Virus record (IMG/VR): IMGVR_UViG_3300050028_000013
Coordinates: 1-28,141 of that record
Reading direction: 5' to 3' (one strand)
DNA length: 28,141 nt
From: a virus
Shown: positions 1-5,916 of the stretch, piece by piece
Layout of the letters: each line of letters opens with the position of its first letter
Numbering within the stretch: position 1 is the first letter of the stretch
Position numbers and translations under genes: made by a program
The notes under the pieces: generated by a model
What the model saw: only the letters and a program-made list of their open reading frames with translations
Database searches by the model: none
Told to the model about the DNA's origin: nothing

Positions 1-46
1 CTGCCCACTCATTTCTGCCCACTCATTTCTCCACTCATTTCTCCAC
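1..46. repeat. Short tandem repeat at the left edge
   Basis: The unit CTGCCCACTCATTT occurs twice in a row (1-14 and 15-28), then a 12-base shortened form CTCCACTCATTT (29-40) and the start of another (41-46). The array is cut by the window edge, so its full copy number is unknown. It is non-coding. It could be an iteron-like or slippage-prone spacer; nothing else in the sequence tells which. Confidence 0.7.
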
Positions 47-253
47 TGCATCTATATATGTATCGCTTCGGCAGTGGATTGGCGGGTAATCGGCGGAAGA
101 TCGGCGGTAGAGCTATCCCAGGTCAATTAGCGGGCTGATATTGTCTCAAGTCATTGATTCTATGTCCGCCGATGGAAAAGTTGTCCGAGGGTGGGGGGCG
201 TGATGACATAGACCGCCCAAACCGCGAAATCGGAGACCCCTAAATTTTTTGGA
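47..253. other. Non-coding left stretch, no gene seen
   Basis: No reading frame here has a ribosome binding site and a protein-like translation. The stretch holds a repeated ATCGGCGG core (near 89 and 99) and otherwise nothing I can name. It leads into the promoter/operator region that follows, so it may be an upstream control region or a boundary between transcription units. Confidence 0.5.
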
Positions 254-305
254 TATAGTGTACACTTTTAGTGCTTGACAGTGGCCACAATTGGTGTACA
301 CTATA
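254..305. promoter_or_regulatory. Inverted repeat flanking a promoter (probable operator pair)
   Basis: TATAGTGTACAC at 254-265 is matched by its exact reverse complement GTGTACACTATA at 294-305. Each arm also contains the self-complementary core GTGTACAC. The arms lie about 40 bases apart, centre to centre (close to four helical turns). One lies upstream of the -35 box and the other covers the -10 box of the promoter at 275-302. This is the usual geometry of repressor sites that can block RNA polymerase together or by looping. Which protein binds is not known; the HTH proteins at 797 and 2137 are candidates. Confidence 0.65.
275..302 (+). promoter_or_regulatory. Sigma70-type promoter for the left operon
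   Basis: A perfect -35 box TTGACA (275-280) is followed after 16 bases by TACACT (297-302), which matches the -10 consensus at four of six positions. Expected transcription start is near 308-310, almost on the GTG at 309 that could begin the zinc-ribbon frame, so that gene may be translated from a leaderless message. The -10 lies inside the right arm of the inverted repeat, so repressor binding there would switch it off. Confidence 0.5.
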
Positions 306-308
306 AGA

Positions 309-731
309 GTGGAGATCAAACATTGCAAGCGGTGTGGTCGTGACTGGTGCTTTCGAGGATTCGGGAGGCCGCTTCGGTGTGGGAAGTGCAAGACGCCGTA
401 CTGGGATGTGGAGGTAGGTAATGCAGGGATACGCGACGGAGTTGGAAGAGTTGATAGCGGCGGAGGACAGGATAACCGAGCAGTCGGTGAAGGCTTGCCA
501 GGGAGACGTGGTTCTGGGCAGAGAGTTGGCGCAGCGGGTGATGGCGCGAACGGAAAAGGAATCCAGAAGGGTGCGGGGGATCGTGAGACAGATGTTGCCG
601 GAAGTTCAGAAAGCGTTGGTAAGGTATCACGTGGGCGCGTAGCTCAACTGGAAGAGCATTCGGCTCGGCCTGCTCACGCGGTTGGTTGCAAGTGTGGTAT
701 GTGTAAGATTTTGGCAACAAACAAGTCCTGA
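309..731 (+). CDS. Zinc-ribbon protein, probably frameshifted at its 3' end
   Basis: The first 35 or so codons encode a convincing zinc ribbon: CKRCGRDW, then RPLRCGKCKTPYWD, giving two C-x2-C knuckles in a spacing common in small bacterial and phage proteins. The ribbon should end near position 415. Instead the frame stays open to 731 with Gly/Arg-rich, low-quality sequence, lying across the whole of the next gene in another frame and then reading a tRNA-like element. A TAA at 419-421 that would make a TAATG junction with the next gene is out of frame by one base, so a one-base deletion (natural or an assembly error) is likely. Possible starts are GTG 309, GTG 294 and TTG 291; GTG 309 sits about at the predicted transcription start. 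Its partner and role are unknown; zinc ribbons of this type usually bind nucleic acid or protein. Confidence 0.5.
   Translation: MEIKHCKRCGRDWCFRGFGRPLRCGKCKTPYWDVEVGNAGIRDGVGRVDSGGGQDNRAVGEGLPGRRGSGQRVGAAGDGANGKGIQKGAGDRETDVAGSSESVGKVSRGRVAQLEEHSARPAHAVGCKCGMCKILATNKS
421..642 (+). CDS. Small helical protein, 73 residues, unknown
   Basis: ATG 421 is preceded by a strong ribosome binding site GGAGGT (410-415). The product is almost entirely helical by composition, rich in Glu, Arg and Gln (LEELIAAEDRITEQSV near the start, RRVRGIVRQMLPEVQKAL near the end). I do not recognise the family. It is cytosolic by composition, with no signal or membrane segment. It probably shares the promoter at 275-302 with the zinc-ribbon frame. 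Its stop codon TAG (640-642) lies inside the 5' part of the tRNA-like remnant, so the two abut closely. Confidence 0.6.
   Translation: MQGYATELEELIAAEDRITEQSVKACQGDVVLGRELAQRVMARTEKESRRVRGIVRQMLPEVQKALVRYHVGA
633..690 (+). pseudogene. tRNA-like 5' half (degenerate tRNA remnant)
   Basis: GGGCGCG (633-639), TA, GCTC (642-645), an eight-base loop with GG and GAGC (654-657) reproduce a normal acceptor 5' strand and D arm. The next bases TTCGG could begin an anticodon stem, but no matching CCGAA follows, no proper T arm is visible and no 3' acceptor strand or CCA is found. One reading frame across it gives VAQLEEH, the translation typical of tRNA 5' halves. I infer a broken tRNA or an exchange remnant; it should not work as a tRNA. 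The 3' limit is approximate. Confidence 0.4.
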
Positions 732-756
732 CATTTACGGCGTATTTAAATACAAT
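728..756 (+). promoter_or_regulatory. Promoter of the excisionase-like gene, with palindrome on the -10
   Basis: CTGACA (728-733, five of six to TTGACA) and TACAAT (751-756, five of six to TATAAT) are exactly 17 bases apart. The perfect palindrome GTATTTAAATAC (742-753) overlaps the -10 box and is a good operator candidate. The promoter would drive the HTH gene at 797 and possibly the tRNA-Lys after it. The short palindrome next to a gene for a DNA-binding protein suggests autoregulation, which is inference. Confidence 0.55.
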
Positions 757-796
757 TTAAGTATGCCAAAGACGAAAGAAATGAGGAGCAATCGCC

Positions 797-1003
797 ATGA
801 ATGAATTACTGCAAACGCTAACGCCAAAACAGGCAGGAAAATACGTGGGAATCAGCGAAGCCTCGCTGAGGCTGTGGCGTGCTGGGGGCCGAGGGCCGCG
901 CTATTTCAAGGCGGGCGAGAGATTGATTAGGTATCGCCGCGCCGATCTCGATGCGTGGATTGAGGCCCGCTTGAGCGCTCCGCAAGTCGCGGGGGTTCAA
1001 TGA
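797..1003 (+). CDS. Excisionase/AlpA-like helix-turn-helix protein
   Basis: This 68-residue protein has the layout of the HTH_17 / MerR-like excisionase family: LTPKQAGKYVGISEASLRLW forms the helix-turn-helix (about residues 8-27), followed by a wing with GPRYFKAGERLIRYRRADLDAW, where the RYRR-DLDAWI ending is typical. Such proteins bind DNA and act as recombination directionality factors or transcription regulators in temperate phages. No integrase gene is seen in this window, so regulation is at least as likely as excision. The start ATG 797 has GAGGAG at 783-788. It lies behind its own promoter (728-756) and just ahead of tRNA-Lys. Confidence 0.8.
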   Translation: MNELLQTLTPKQAGKYVGISEASLRLWRAGGRGPRYFKAGERLIRYRRADLDAWIEARLSAPQVAGVQ

Positions 1004-1046
1004 GTCCGGCAGAGGCCACGCGGCGGGCTGTACCGGAATGAATTTT

Positions 1047-1121
1047 GGGCTGCAAGTGTTATTGGCTGCATACCCGGCTCTTACCCGGATGGTCAGGGTT
1101 CGACTCCCTGGCGGCCCACCA
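1047..1121 (+). tRNA. tRNA-Lys (CUU anticodon), CCA encoded
   Basis: Acceptor GGGCTGC (1047-1053) pairs with GCGGCCC (1111-1117) with one T-G pair. The anticodon arm has CCGG stems around the seven-base loop CTCTTAC, placing anticodon CTT after T33, which reads AAG lysine codons. The T arm is perfect: CAGGG, loop TTCGACT, CCCTG. Discriminator A and CCA (1118-1121) are encoded. The D arm is weak (GTGT/GCAT with two G-T pairs around TATTGGCT), so it is less standard than the rest. It may supplement the host pool for lysine-rich late proteins. It could also mark an attachment site, but no second copy of its 3' end is seen. Confidence 0.88.
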
Positions 1122-1165
1122 AATTTGACGTGTTCGCTGTGTGGTCAGCAGCAGGGGAGGGTGAA

Positions 1166-1270
1166 TTGAGAGCCAAGCGTCAGGAGTGGATAGACGAGTT
1201 CCTTTCCCGGTATCGCCGGGGATTGATGGCGTTGAAGGTGTTGCGGTGGGAGTTGGAGGGAAAACGATGA
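1166..1270 (+). CDS. Very small basic protein, 34 residues, unknown
   Basis: TTG 1166 follows GGGGAGGG (1154-1161) at good spacing. The frame encodes a compact amphipathic, Arg/Trp-rich peptide (MRAKRQEWIDEFLSRYRRG, then LKVLRWELEGKR). It ends in TGA at 1268-1270, overlapping the ATG at 1267 of the next gene as ATGA, the same linkage used along this operon. That junction and the ribosome binding site are the reasons to accept it. No family is recognised. Confidence 0.55.
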   Translation: MRAKRQEWIDEFLSRYRRGLMALKVLRWELEGKR

Positions 1271-1653
1271 GCAACAAGATTGTAGTACCGAAAGAGATGT
1301 GGATTGCAGGATTCAACGCCACCATAACAATTGCCGACCGTGGAGAAGCAACAACAAAATGCCTTGAAGCGGCTCTGCGCTGGCTGTCGGAGAACCCGAT
1401 TGTGCCGACAACAGGAGATGTGCTTGGGCTGCTTCAGGAGCGTGTGCTGTCGGGGCGCCTGTCAGAAGAGGAATACTGTGGCATTCCCGCGACAACCATC
1501 AAATGCGTTATGCGAGAGTGGCAGCGCCGTATGTTCCTCGCGCCGGAGCCGGTATTCGATGCGACTCTAGGTGGGGCACTATTAGGCCGCACATTCACTC
1601 GTGAACAGGCTAACGCTATAAAGAACATCATCGACACGGCGGTGCATGGATGA
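1267..1653 (+). CDS. Unknown protein, 128 residues
   Basis: ATG 1267 has GGAGGG at 1255-1260 and overlaps the previous stop (ATGA), so I prefer it to the upstream in-frame start at 1186, whose extra residues are Gly/Val-rich and lie across the 34-residue gene. The protein is soluble, with a mainly helical first half (TKCLEAALRWLSENPIV, VLGLLQERVLSGRLSEEEY) and a final FTREQANAIKNIIDTAV helix. No catalytic motif is visible and I do not recognise a family. It sits in the operon before the terminase genes. Confidence 0.65.
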   Translation: MSNKIVVPKEMWIAGFNATITIADRGEATTKCLEAALRWLSENPIVPTTGDVLGLLQERVLSGRLSEEEYCGIPATTIKCVMREWQRRMFLAPEPVFDATLGGALLGRTFTREQANAIKNIIDTAVHG

Positions 1654-1922
1654 AGCAAATCTGCTCAAAATGCAAGCACACGATCCGGCGCACAGAGCGT
1701 TGGAAGCACGTCTACACCAAGTTCCTCTGGTTCTTTACGCGAAAGCACGTCGAGCATCACAACTGCCTGCACCCATGTGATGGTCCGGTGAAGACAGTGA
1801 AGCGGTTGGCCGGCGAAGTGCCCTTGCCGTTTCCCGTCACCACAACGTACACCTACTTCAACAGTGAGACAGGTCAGGAATCACAACCCACTCCAGCACA
1901 AGAACTAGCGAGGATCGACTGA
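1650..1922 (+). CDS. Small Cys/His-rich protein, possible zinc binder
   Basis: This 90-residue protein starts at ATG 1650, overlapping the previous TGA (ATGA). The N-terminal half has CSKCKHTIRR, then HVEHHNCLHPC, giving several Cys and His that could hold one zinc ion (C-x2-C near residue 5 and H/C-x-x-x-C near residue 40). The C-terminal half is Thr/Pro-rich and polar. This may be a nucleic-acid or protein contact module. No exact family is recognised. It is translationally coupled on both sides, so it belongs to the same message as its neighbours. Confidence 0.6.
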   Translation: MKQICSKCKHTIRRTERWKHVYTKFLWFFTRKHVEHHNCLHPCDGPVKTVKRLAGEVPLPFPVTTTYTYFNSETGQESQPTPAQELARID

Positions 1923-2140
1923 TGGAAAACGAAATCATCGAAACGAAGATGCACCAACCTGCTTGCCCCAAGTGCGCCCATGAGCCACTTGAGTTCGCCT
2001 GTAACGTAGTCAAGACTCATGCTGGACACTTGATCGCCGTGATCTGGTGCGGGGCGTGCGGGTATAGTCTGAACGTGCAGTTCGTGGGCATGGACCAACC
2101 CAAAGAAGAGAAGCCCGTGTTGGTTATGAGGCCGTCGTGA
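1922..2140 (+). CDS. Zinc-ribbon protein, 72 residues
   Basis: ATG 1922 overlaps the previous stop as TGATG. The protein carries CPKCAHEPL (about residue 15) and WCGACGYSLNVQF (about residue 42), two C-x2-C knuckles about 24 residues apart with beta-type sequence between them, the standard zinc-ribbon layout. Such small ribbons in phages often bind DNA, RNA polymerase or other proteins. Function here is not known. It is followed by an HTH gene in a GTGA overlap, which suggests both act in regulation or early takeover; that is inference. Confidence 0.65.
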   Translation: MENEIIETKMHQPACPKCAHEPLEFACNVVKTHAGHLIAVIWCGACGYSLNVQFVGMDQPKEEKPVLVMRPS

Positions 2141-2586
2141 GGAGTATCATCAACCCATCCCGCAACTGCGCAAAAGAGTGGAAGACTTGGCGCAAGGAGC
2201 GCGGGTGGACGCAGCGGGAGATGGCTGATGTTCTGGGCGTCTCCCTCAGAACGGTTAGAAACGTGGAGTTGGGTTGGCATCCACCTTGCTTGAGTTCCCG
2301 GCTCAAAATGGAAGAACTGCAAAAACGCTACCGGGAAGCGAGAGAATTGGAGAACTATGGCATCCGCGACGCAAGTTGTTCCACAGCCACTCAGCGGGGA
2401 AGAAATCCGAAAAGGGATAGCCTCCCGCATTTCCTCAGAGGTTCCCGAAGAACACGCCGAAGCAGTCAAGGAGATTGTGTACCTGGGCCTGGCCGCGACG
2501 TGTTCGCTGGAGTCAAGCACAGCCTACTCGAAGTTCAAGGCGTCGTGGAAGTTGGCGTTTTCCGCTCCTCGTGTACCAGCCATTGA
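2137..2586 (+). CDS. Cro/C1-type helix-turn-helix protein with doubtful C-terminal tail
   Basis: GTG 2137 overlaps the previous TGA (GTGA). Residues about 14-45 form an HTH of the XRE class: WRKERGWTQREMADVLGVSL then RTVRNVELGWHPP, with the WTQREMA helix and the LGVSLRTVR recognition helix. A helix LKMEELQKRYREARELEN follows. After about residue 75 the sequence turns Arg/Ser/Gly-rich and lies across the next gene in another frame, overlapping it by 230 bases. The tail therefore looks like a shadow: the true protein may have lost its stop, or may once have been fused to the next frame by a one-base change. The HTH itself is convincing, and it is a candidate binder for the operators at 254-305 or 742-753. 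Confidence 0.6.
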   Translation: MRSIINPSRNCAKEWKTWRKERGWTQREMADVLGVSLRTVRNVELGWHPPCLSSRLKMEELQKRYREARELENYGIRDASCSTATQRGRNPKRDSLPHFLRGSRRTRRSSQGDCVPGPGRDVFAGVKHSLLEVQGVVEVGVFRSSCTSH

Positions 2587-2887
2587 CGGAATGAACAACG
2601 GTCTTGCCGTGTGCTGGTGGGTGGACTACGAACTTGACGACTTCGGACGAATCACTAAGGGAGGAATCGGAGGCAACACTTCCAACTCAAAGTTTCGCAT
2701 CTGCAATCAACTTGCCGTCATGGAATTGCCTCACATTGAAGGAGAGATTCCAGAGGTTCCACCTGACCGCTTCCGCCGCGAGACAAGCCAGCCGATCCCC
2801 AAGCCAAGAGAACTAAAACAACCTGACCCGCAACAAAGTTCGCTTTCACGGGCGGTTCGTGGTCAGGGAAAACGGAGGGACGTGTGA
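2357..2887 (+). CDS. Unknown protein, 176 residues
   Basis: ATG 2357 has GGAG about seven bases upstream. The sequence looks like a real soluble protein: an N-terminal helical part (LSGEEIRKGIASRI, PEEHAEAVKEIVYLGLAATC), a central beta part with LAVCWWVDYELDDFGRITKG, and a Pro/Gln-rich basic tail. No family is recognised. It ends in GTGTGA, where GTG 2884 starts the next gene (GTGA). The first 77 codons overlap the C-terminal tail of the HTH frame before it. The position ahead of the terminase genes suggests an early or DNA-handling role, without direct evidence. Confidence 0.6.
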   Translation: MASATQVVPQPLSGEEIRKGIASRISSEVPEEHAEAVKEIVYLGLAATCSLESSTAYSKFKASWKLAFSAPRVPAIDGMNNGLAVCWWVDYELDDFGRITKGGIGGNTSNSKFRICNQLAVMELPHIEGEIPEVPPDRFRRETSQPIPKPRELKQPDPQQSSLSRAVRGQGKRRDV

Positions 2888-3099
2888 CCCCAAGACAGCT
2901 TAACCGTCTCATTGGAATCCTCGACCGGGCTGTGAAAGTCGCTGAACGTTGGGCTGATAAGGAGTACCCTCTTGCCAGTGAAGAAGAAGCCACCATTTCT
3001 CGTGTCGGCGACAGGCCGCTCCCTCAAACCGAAGAAGAGTACAAAGCCTTCGAGCCAGAAGTCGGTCGTTTTGAGAAAGCCTTCCTCCCTCGCGCCTAA
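2884..3099 (+). CDS. Small charged protein, 71 residues, unknown
   Basis: GTG 2884 overlaps the previous TGA (GTGA), matching the linkage style of this operon. The product has a basic helix (RQLNRLIGILDRAVKVAERW) and an acidic second half (ASEEEATIS, QTEEEYKAFEPEVGRFEKAF). No motif is recognised. Its last 128 bases overlap the 5' part of the next frame if that one really starts at TTG 2972. Either the two genes truly overlap or the next gene starts later. Confidence 0.5.
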   Translation: MTPRQLNRLIGILDRAVKVAERWADKEYPLASEEEATISRVGDRPLPQTEEEYKAFEPEVGRFEKAFLPRA

Positions 3100-3709
3100 G
3101 CGCACGGCTGCAATCATCATGCGCCGACTTGACATCGACCCCAAGACGGTGGCCCTCATGCCTACCGAGCCAGCAGAGATTCTGACGCGATGCTTGGGTG
3201 GGAAACGCAAAGACTTCCCTCGCAAGCAGGTGTTTGCATACTGCGCGGCATCCACCATGCCCGTCTGCCGAAAGTTCCTCGATTCCATCGGGACCATCGG
3301 TAAAGTTGATCTGGCAATGCTTTCGTTTGAGGCGATGTGCGTCAAAGCCGCGGTAAGCCCCCTGGAGATGCTTGGAGCCATCCTTATGTCCGCCAAGTCG
3401 CTCAAGGCAACTGAGAGCGCCCTGAAAGTAATTCTGGCACACCCTGACGTGATTGATACAACCGTCGAGACAGCAAAGATTTCCGGACCCGCCGGATACT
3501 CTGACCGGAGGATGCTGCATGAGACGGTTGGGTTCCTTCCAACTAAAAAGGGTGGAATGGAAATCAATATCGGGCTTGGCCGTCCAAAAGAAGATGACGA
3601 GGAAGAAACGGACGCGGATGATGCGTGGAGTGAGGTGTTTCCTCCTCTTGGAAACAAGATTCAAGACTGGTCGGAGAACAAGCACAAGTTGCTGGAAGGT
3701 GGTAAGTAG
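2972..3709 (+). CDS. Possible small terminase subunit
   Basis: The gene lies directly before the large terminase, the usual place of the DNA-recognising small subunit. TTG 2972 has GGAG at 2961-2964; ATG 3119 would avoid the overlap but has no ribosome binding site. The first 45 residues are basic and Pro/Ser/Lys-rich, as expected for a DNA-contacting arm. The middle is helical (VDLAMLSFEAMCVKAAVSPL, EMLGAILMSAKSLKATESAL). The end is acidic (GRPKEDDEEETDADDAWSEV), as in a tail that contacts a motor partner. No sequence motif proves the function. At 245 residues it is within or slightly above the size of known small terminases. Confidence 0.4.
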   Translation: MPVKKKPPFLVSATGRSLKPKKSTKPSSQKSVVLRKPSSLAPKRTAAIIMRRLDIDPKTVALMPTEPAEILTRCLGGKRKDFPRKQVFAYCAASTMPVCRKFLDSIGTIGKVDLAMLSFEAMCVKAAVSPLEMLGAILMSAKSLKATESALKVILAHPDVIDTTVETAKISGPAGYSDRRMLHETVGFLPTKKGGMEINIGLGRPKEDDEEETDADDAWSEVFPPLGNKIQDWSENKHKLLEGGK

Positions 3710-3711
3710 AC

Positions 3712-5898
3712 TTGTACTCTGAAAAAATTGTCGAACTCACGATTCGAGACTTTGAACGCAGAAATGGGTGGGAGCCTGTCTTCCATACCGTAGATGAGTG
3801 CGACGAAAAAGCTGAATACATTGAAAGCACACAGGAAATTGCATCCTCTAAGGGTGGATTACGGCGTGGATGGTTTTGGAAAGATGGCAAGGCTCCTACA
3901 GAAAGAAGAGTCAAGGAAATCGAGCGGTGGGTCGAAAATGAACGGTTCCTTTGCTTTGCTTCCGCTGAGTATTTTGTAACTCGCTATGCCTACATCCGCG
4001 CCGCCAACACCCGGTTGGTTCATTTTGACTTCCGCATTGCCCAGCGAATCTACCTCTCGTTCCTGGCCGAGTGCGACGATCAGCAAATAGCCATTCAGCT
4101 TTTCATTCTCAAAGCTCGACAATTAGGTGTGTCCACCGTCACAGCATTGTTCTTTATGCATAGGATACTTGAGGTAGCCAACACCTATGCGATTGTGGCT
4201 TCGGTGCAGGTTGAACAATCTAAAAAACTAAAAAACATGATGGACACCTGCATGGACAAGCTCCCATTCTGGCTCAGGGTGGGGCAGACTTCCACTAAAG
4301 CAAGTGAGCCAAAATGGGCGAATGGTTCTCGTCTCTCTGTCCAAGCAGGAGCGCAGGAAGTAGGTATCGGACAAGGAGACTCACCTTCCTGCCTTCATAT
4401 TTCTGAGCTTGGCGACTACACGAACCCGAAGCACACGCTCGATGAAGGGTTGTTCCCGGCCTGTCACCAACTGCCATCTCTGTTCATGGTTCTTGAGGGA
4501 ACCGGCTCGATGTCTACTACGTGGCAAAAGGAAAGTTGGGAACTCTACTCGTCAGGTAAGGGAAGGTTTACAGCATTCTTCATCCCCCCGGCCTGTGCGA
4601 CTGACCTTTACCCTCCAGAGTCGTTCCTGAGACAGCACCCCGTTCCTGAGCCGTGGGATAGCTTCGTGACTGACCGTACCCGCAAGATGCGGCGACGGGG
4701 AGAGTTGTTTATTCGGCAGACTCCGTACCTGTCAAAAGTATTAGGCCGAAAATGGGAGATGCCGAAAGAGTTTCAGTGGTTCTGGCAATGTGGGTACGAG
4801 GAGGCGGTAGCCAAACACGCTGAGCGGGAATTTCTCGCGGCCAACGCCGTCACCCCGGAAGACGCCTTCCAATCGAAAGACGATCCGATTTTCACGCACG
4901 AGACAATCACTCTGGTAACGGAAGCGAAAGAAAAAGCTAACCTTGCCTACGCGATAACCGGGCGAACGATTCTCATGGGAAACGACAACCAACCCTACGA
5001 GCCAAATCCAGTAGACGTGAATCAGGATGAATCGACGATAGTTCTCGACTGGACCGGATTGGACGACAACGAGTACCGATGGAATCTGGTTCCCTTGAAG
5101 CAGTTTGATGACTCGACAGACGAGGCTTGCTTTGACAAGTTGATGATCTTCGAGGGGCCGCAACCAGGAGCCGATTACGCGATTGCCATTGACACGGCGG
5201 GTGGTCTTAACAAGCCAAACGAGGATCGGGCAAGTTTGAAGGTAATTAAAAACGGAGGCAGCACGGAGCCTACCGTGGAGGTAGCTTCATTTGCTTCCAT
5301 CCGCGTCAACTCTCCGCAAATGTCGCGCATCGCCGCCGCTATCGCTGTTCTCTATGGGACAGATGGAAGCGGTCACATCACCTCGGCGAATCAGCAGGTG
5401 GTCAAGTTTATCATCGAGCAGATTAGAAAGCGCGGTGACGAGTGCCAAAGCCAGTTGAAGATTATGGGATTCCTCGACCACCACATCATGCTCCGCATCG
5501 ACAAGAAAGGGAACGTCTTGCAGAATAGCGGACATCAGGAGGGCTGGTACACCCGCGACTACAGCCGGTCCTACCTGTTGGAAAGATTCGTGGATGCAGT
5601 CAATACCGGATGGCTGATTCTGAATGACCCAATCGTAATCAGGCAGCTTGCCACGTTCGTCAGAAAACAATCGTCAGAGGGAAAGTATGAGATGGTCCAC
5701 CAGACAGGTCAGCACGACGACGCAATCTTCGCCGCCGCCTTGGGTTGGACGACATTTCACGAACTTGAAAACTCCGCGCAGCGTATTCAAAGCCGGTGGC
5801 CTCTGACCAAAAAAGTCAAAGAGGCGGTCGATTTGTGGTGCGACCGGAGTATGCTTGTGGATTCAGGAAGTAGTTATTCTTTGCCTTTAGGGGCGTAA
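3712..5898 (+). CDS. terL: Terminase large subunit (DNA packaging ATPase/nuclease)
   Basis: This 728-residue protein powers DNA packaging and cuts concatemers. The ATPase part has the adenine/Walker A motif LKARQLGVST (K134-T142), the R-Q-L-G-x-S-T form usual in phage terminases, and a Walker B-like CLHISELGDY with the catalytic Glu near 232. The C-terminal RNase H-like nuclease shows YAIAIDTAGG (Asp near 494, first metal ligand) and QHDDAIFAAALG (Asp 669/670, last ligands). The start is TTG 3712, two bases after the previous TAG (3707-3709); no ATG fits better. It acts with the portal at 7186. The N-terminal 100 residues before the ATPase core are longer than in compact terminases. Fully intact by motif inspection. 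Confidence 0.93.
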   Translation: MYSEKIVELTIRDFERRNGWEPVFHTVDECDEKAEYIESTQEIASSKGGLRRGWFWKDGKAPTERRVKEIERWVENERFLCFASAEYFVTRYAYIRAANTRLVHFDFRIAQRIYLSFLAECDDQQIAIQLFILKARQLGVSTVTALFFMHRILEVANTYAIVASVQVEQSKKLKNMMDTCMDKLPFWLRVGQTSTKASEPKWANGSRLSVQAGAQEVGIGQGDSPSCLHISELGDYTNPKHTLDEGLFPACHQLPSLFMVLEGTGSMSTTWQKESWELYSSGKGRFTAFFIPPACATDLYPPESFLRQHPVPEPWDSFVTDRTRKMRRRGELFIRQTPYLSKVLGRKWEMPKEFQWFWQCGYEEAVAKHAEREFLAANAVTPEDAFQSKDDPIFTHETITLVTEAKEKANLAYAITGRTILMGNDNQPYEPNPVDVNQDESTIVLDWTGLDDNEYRWNLVPLKQFDDSTDEACFDKLMIFEGPQPGADYAIAIDTAGGLNKPNEDRASLKVIKNGGSTEPTVEVASFASIRVNSPQMSRIAAAIAVLYGTDGSGHITSANQQVVKFIIEQIRKRGDECQSQLKIMGFLDHHIMLRIDKKGNVLQNSGHQEGWYTRDYSRSYLLERFVDAVNTGWLILNDPIVIRQLATFVRKQSSEGKYEMVHQTGQHDDAIFAAALGWTTFHELENSAQRIQSRWPLTKKVKEAVDLWCDRSMLVDSGSSYSLPLGA

Positions 5899-5916
5899 AG
5901 GGGGTAATGTATCAAC

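Noticed and set aside
2863-3685. Two long minus-strand frames opposite the possible small terminase
   Set aside because: Both overlap each other and the plus-strand gene; neither has a start signal or protein-like composition.
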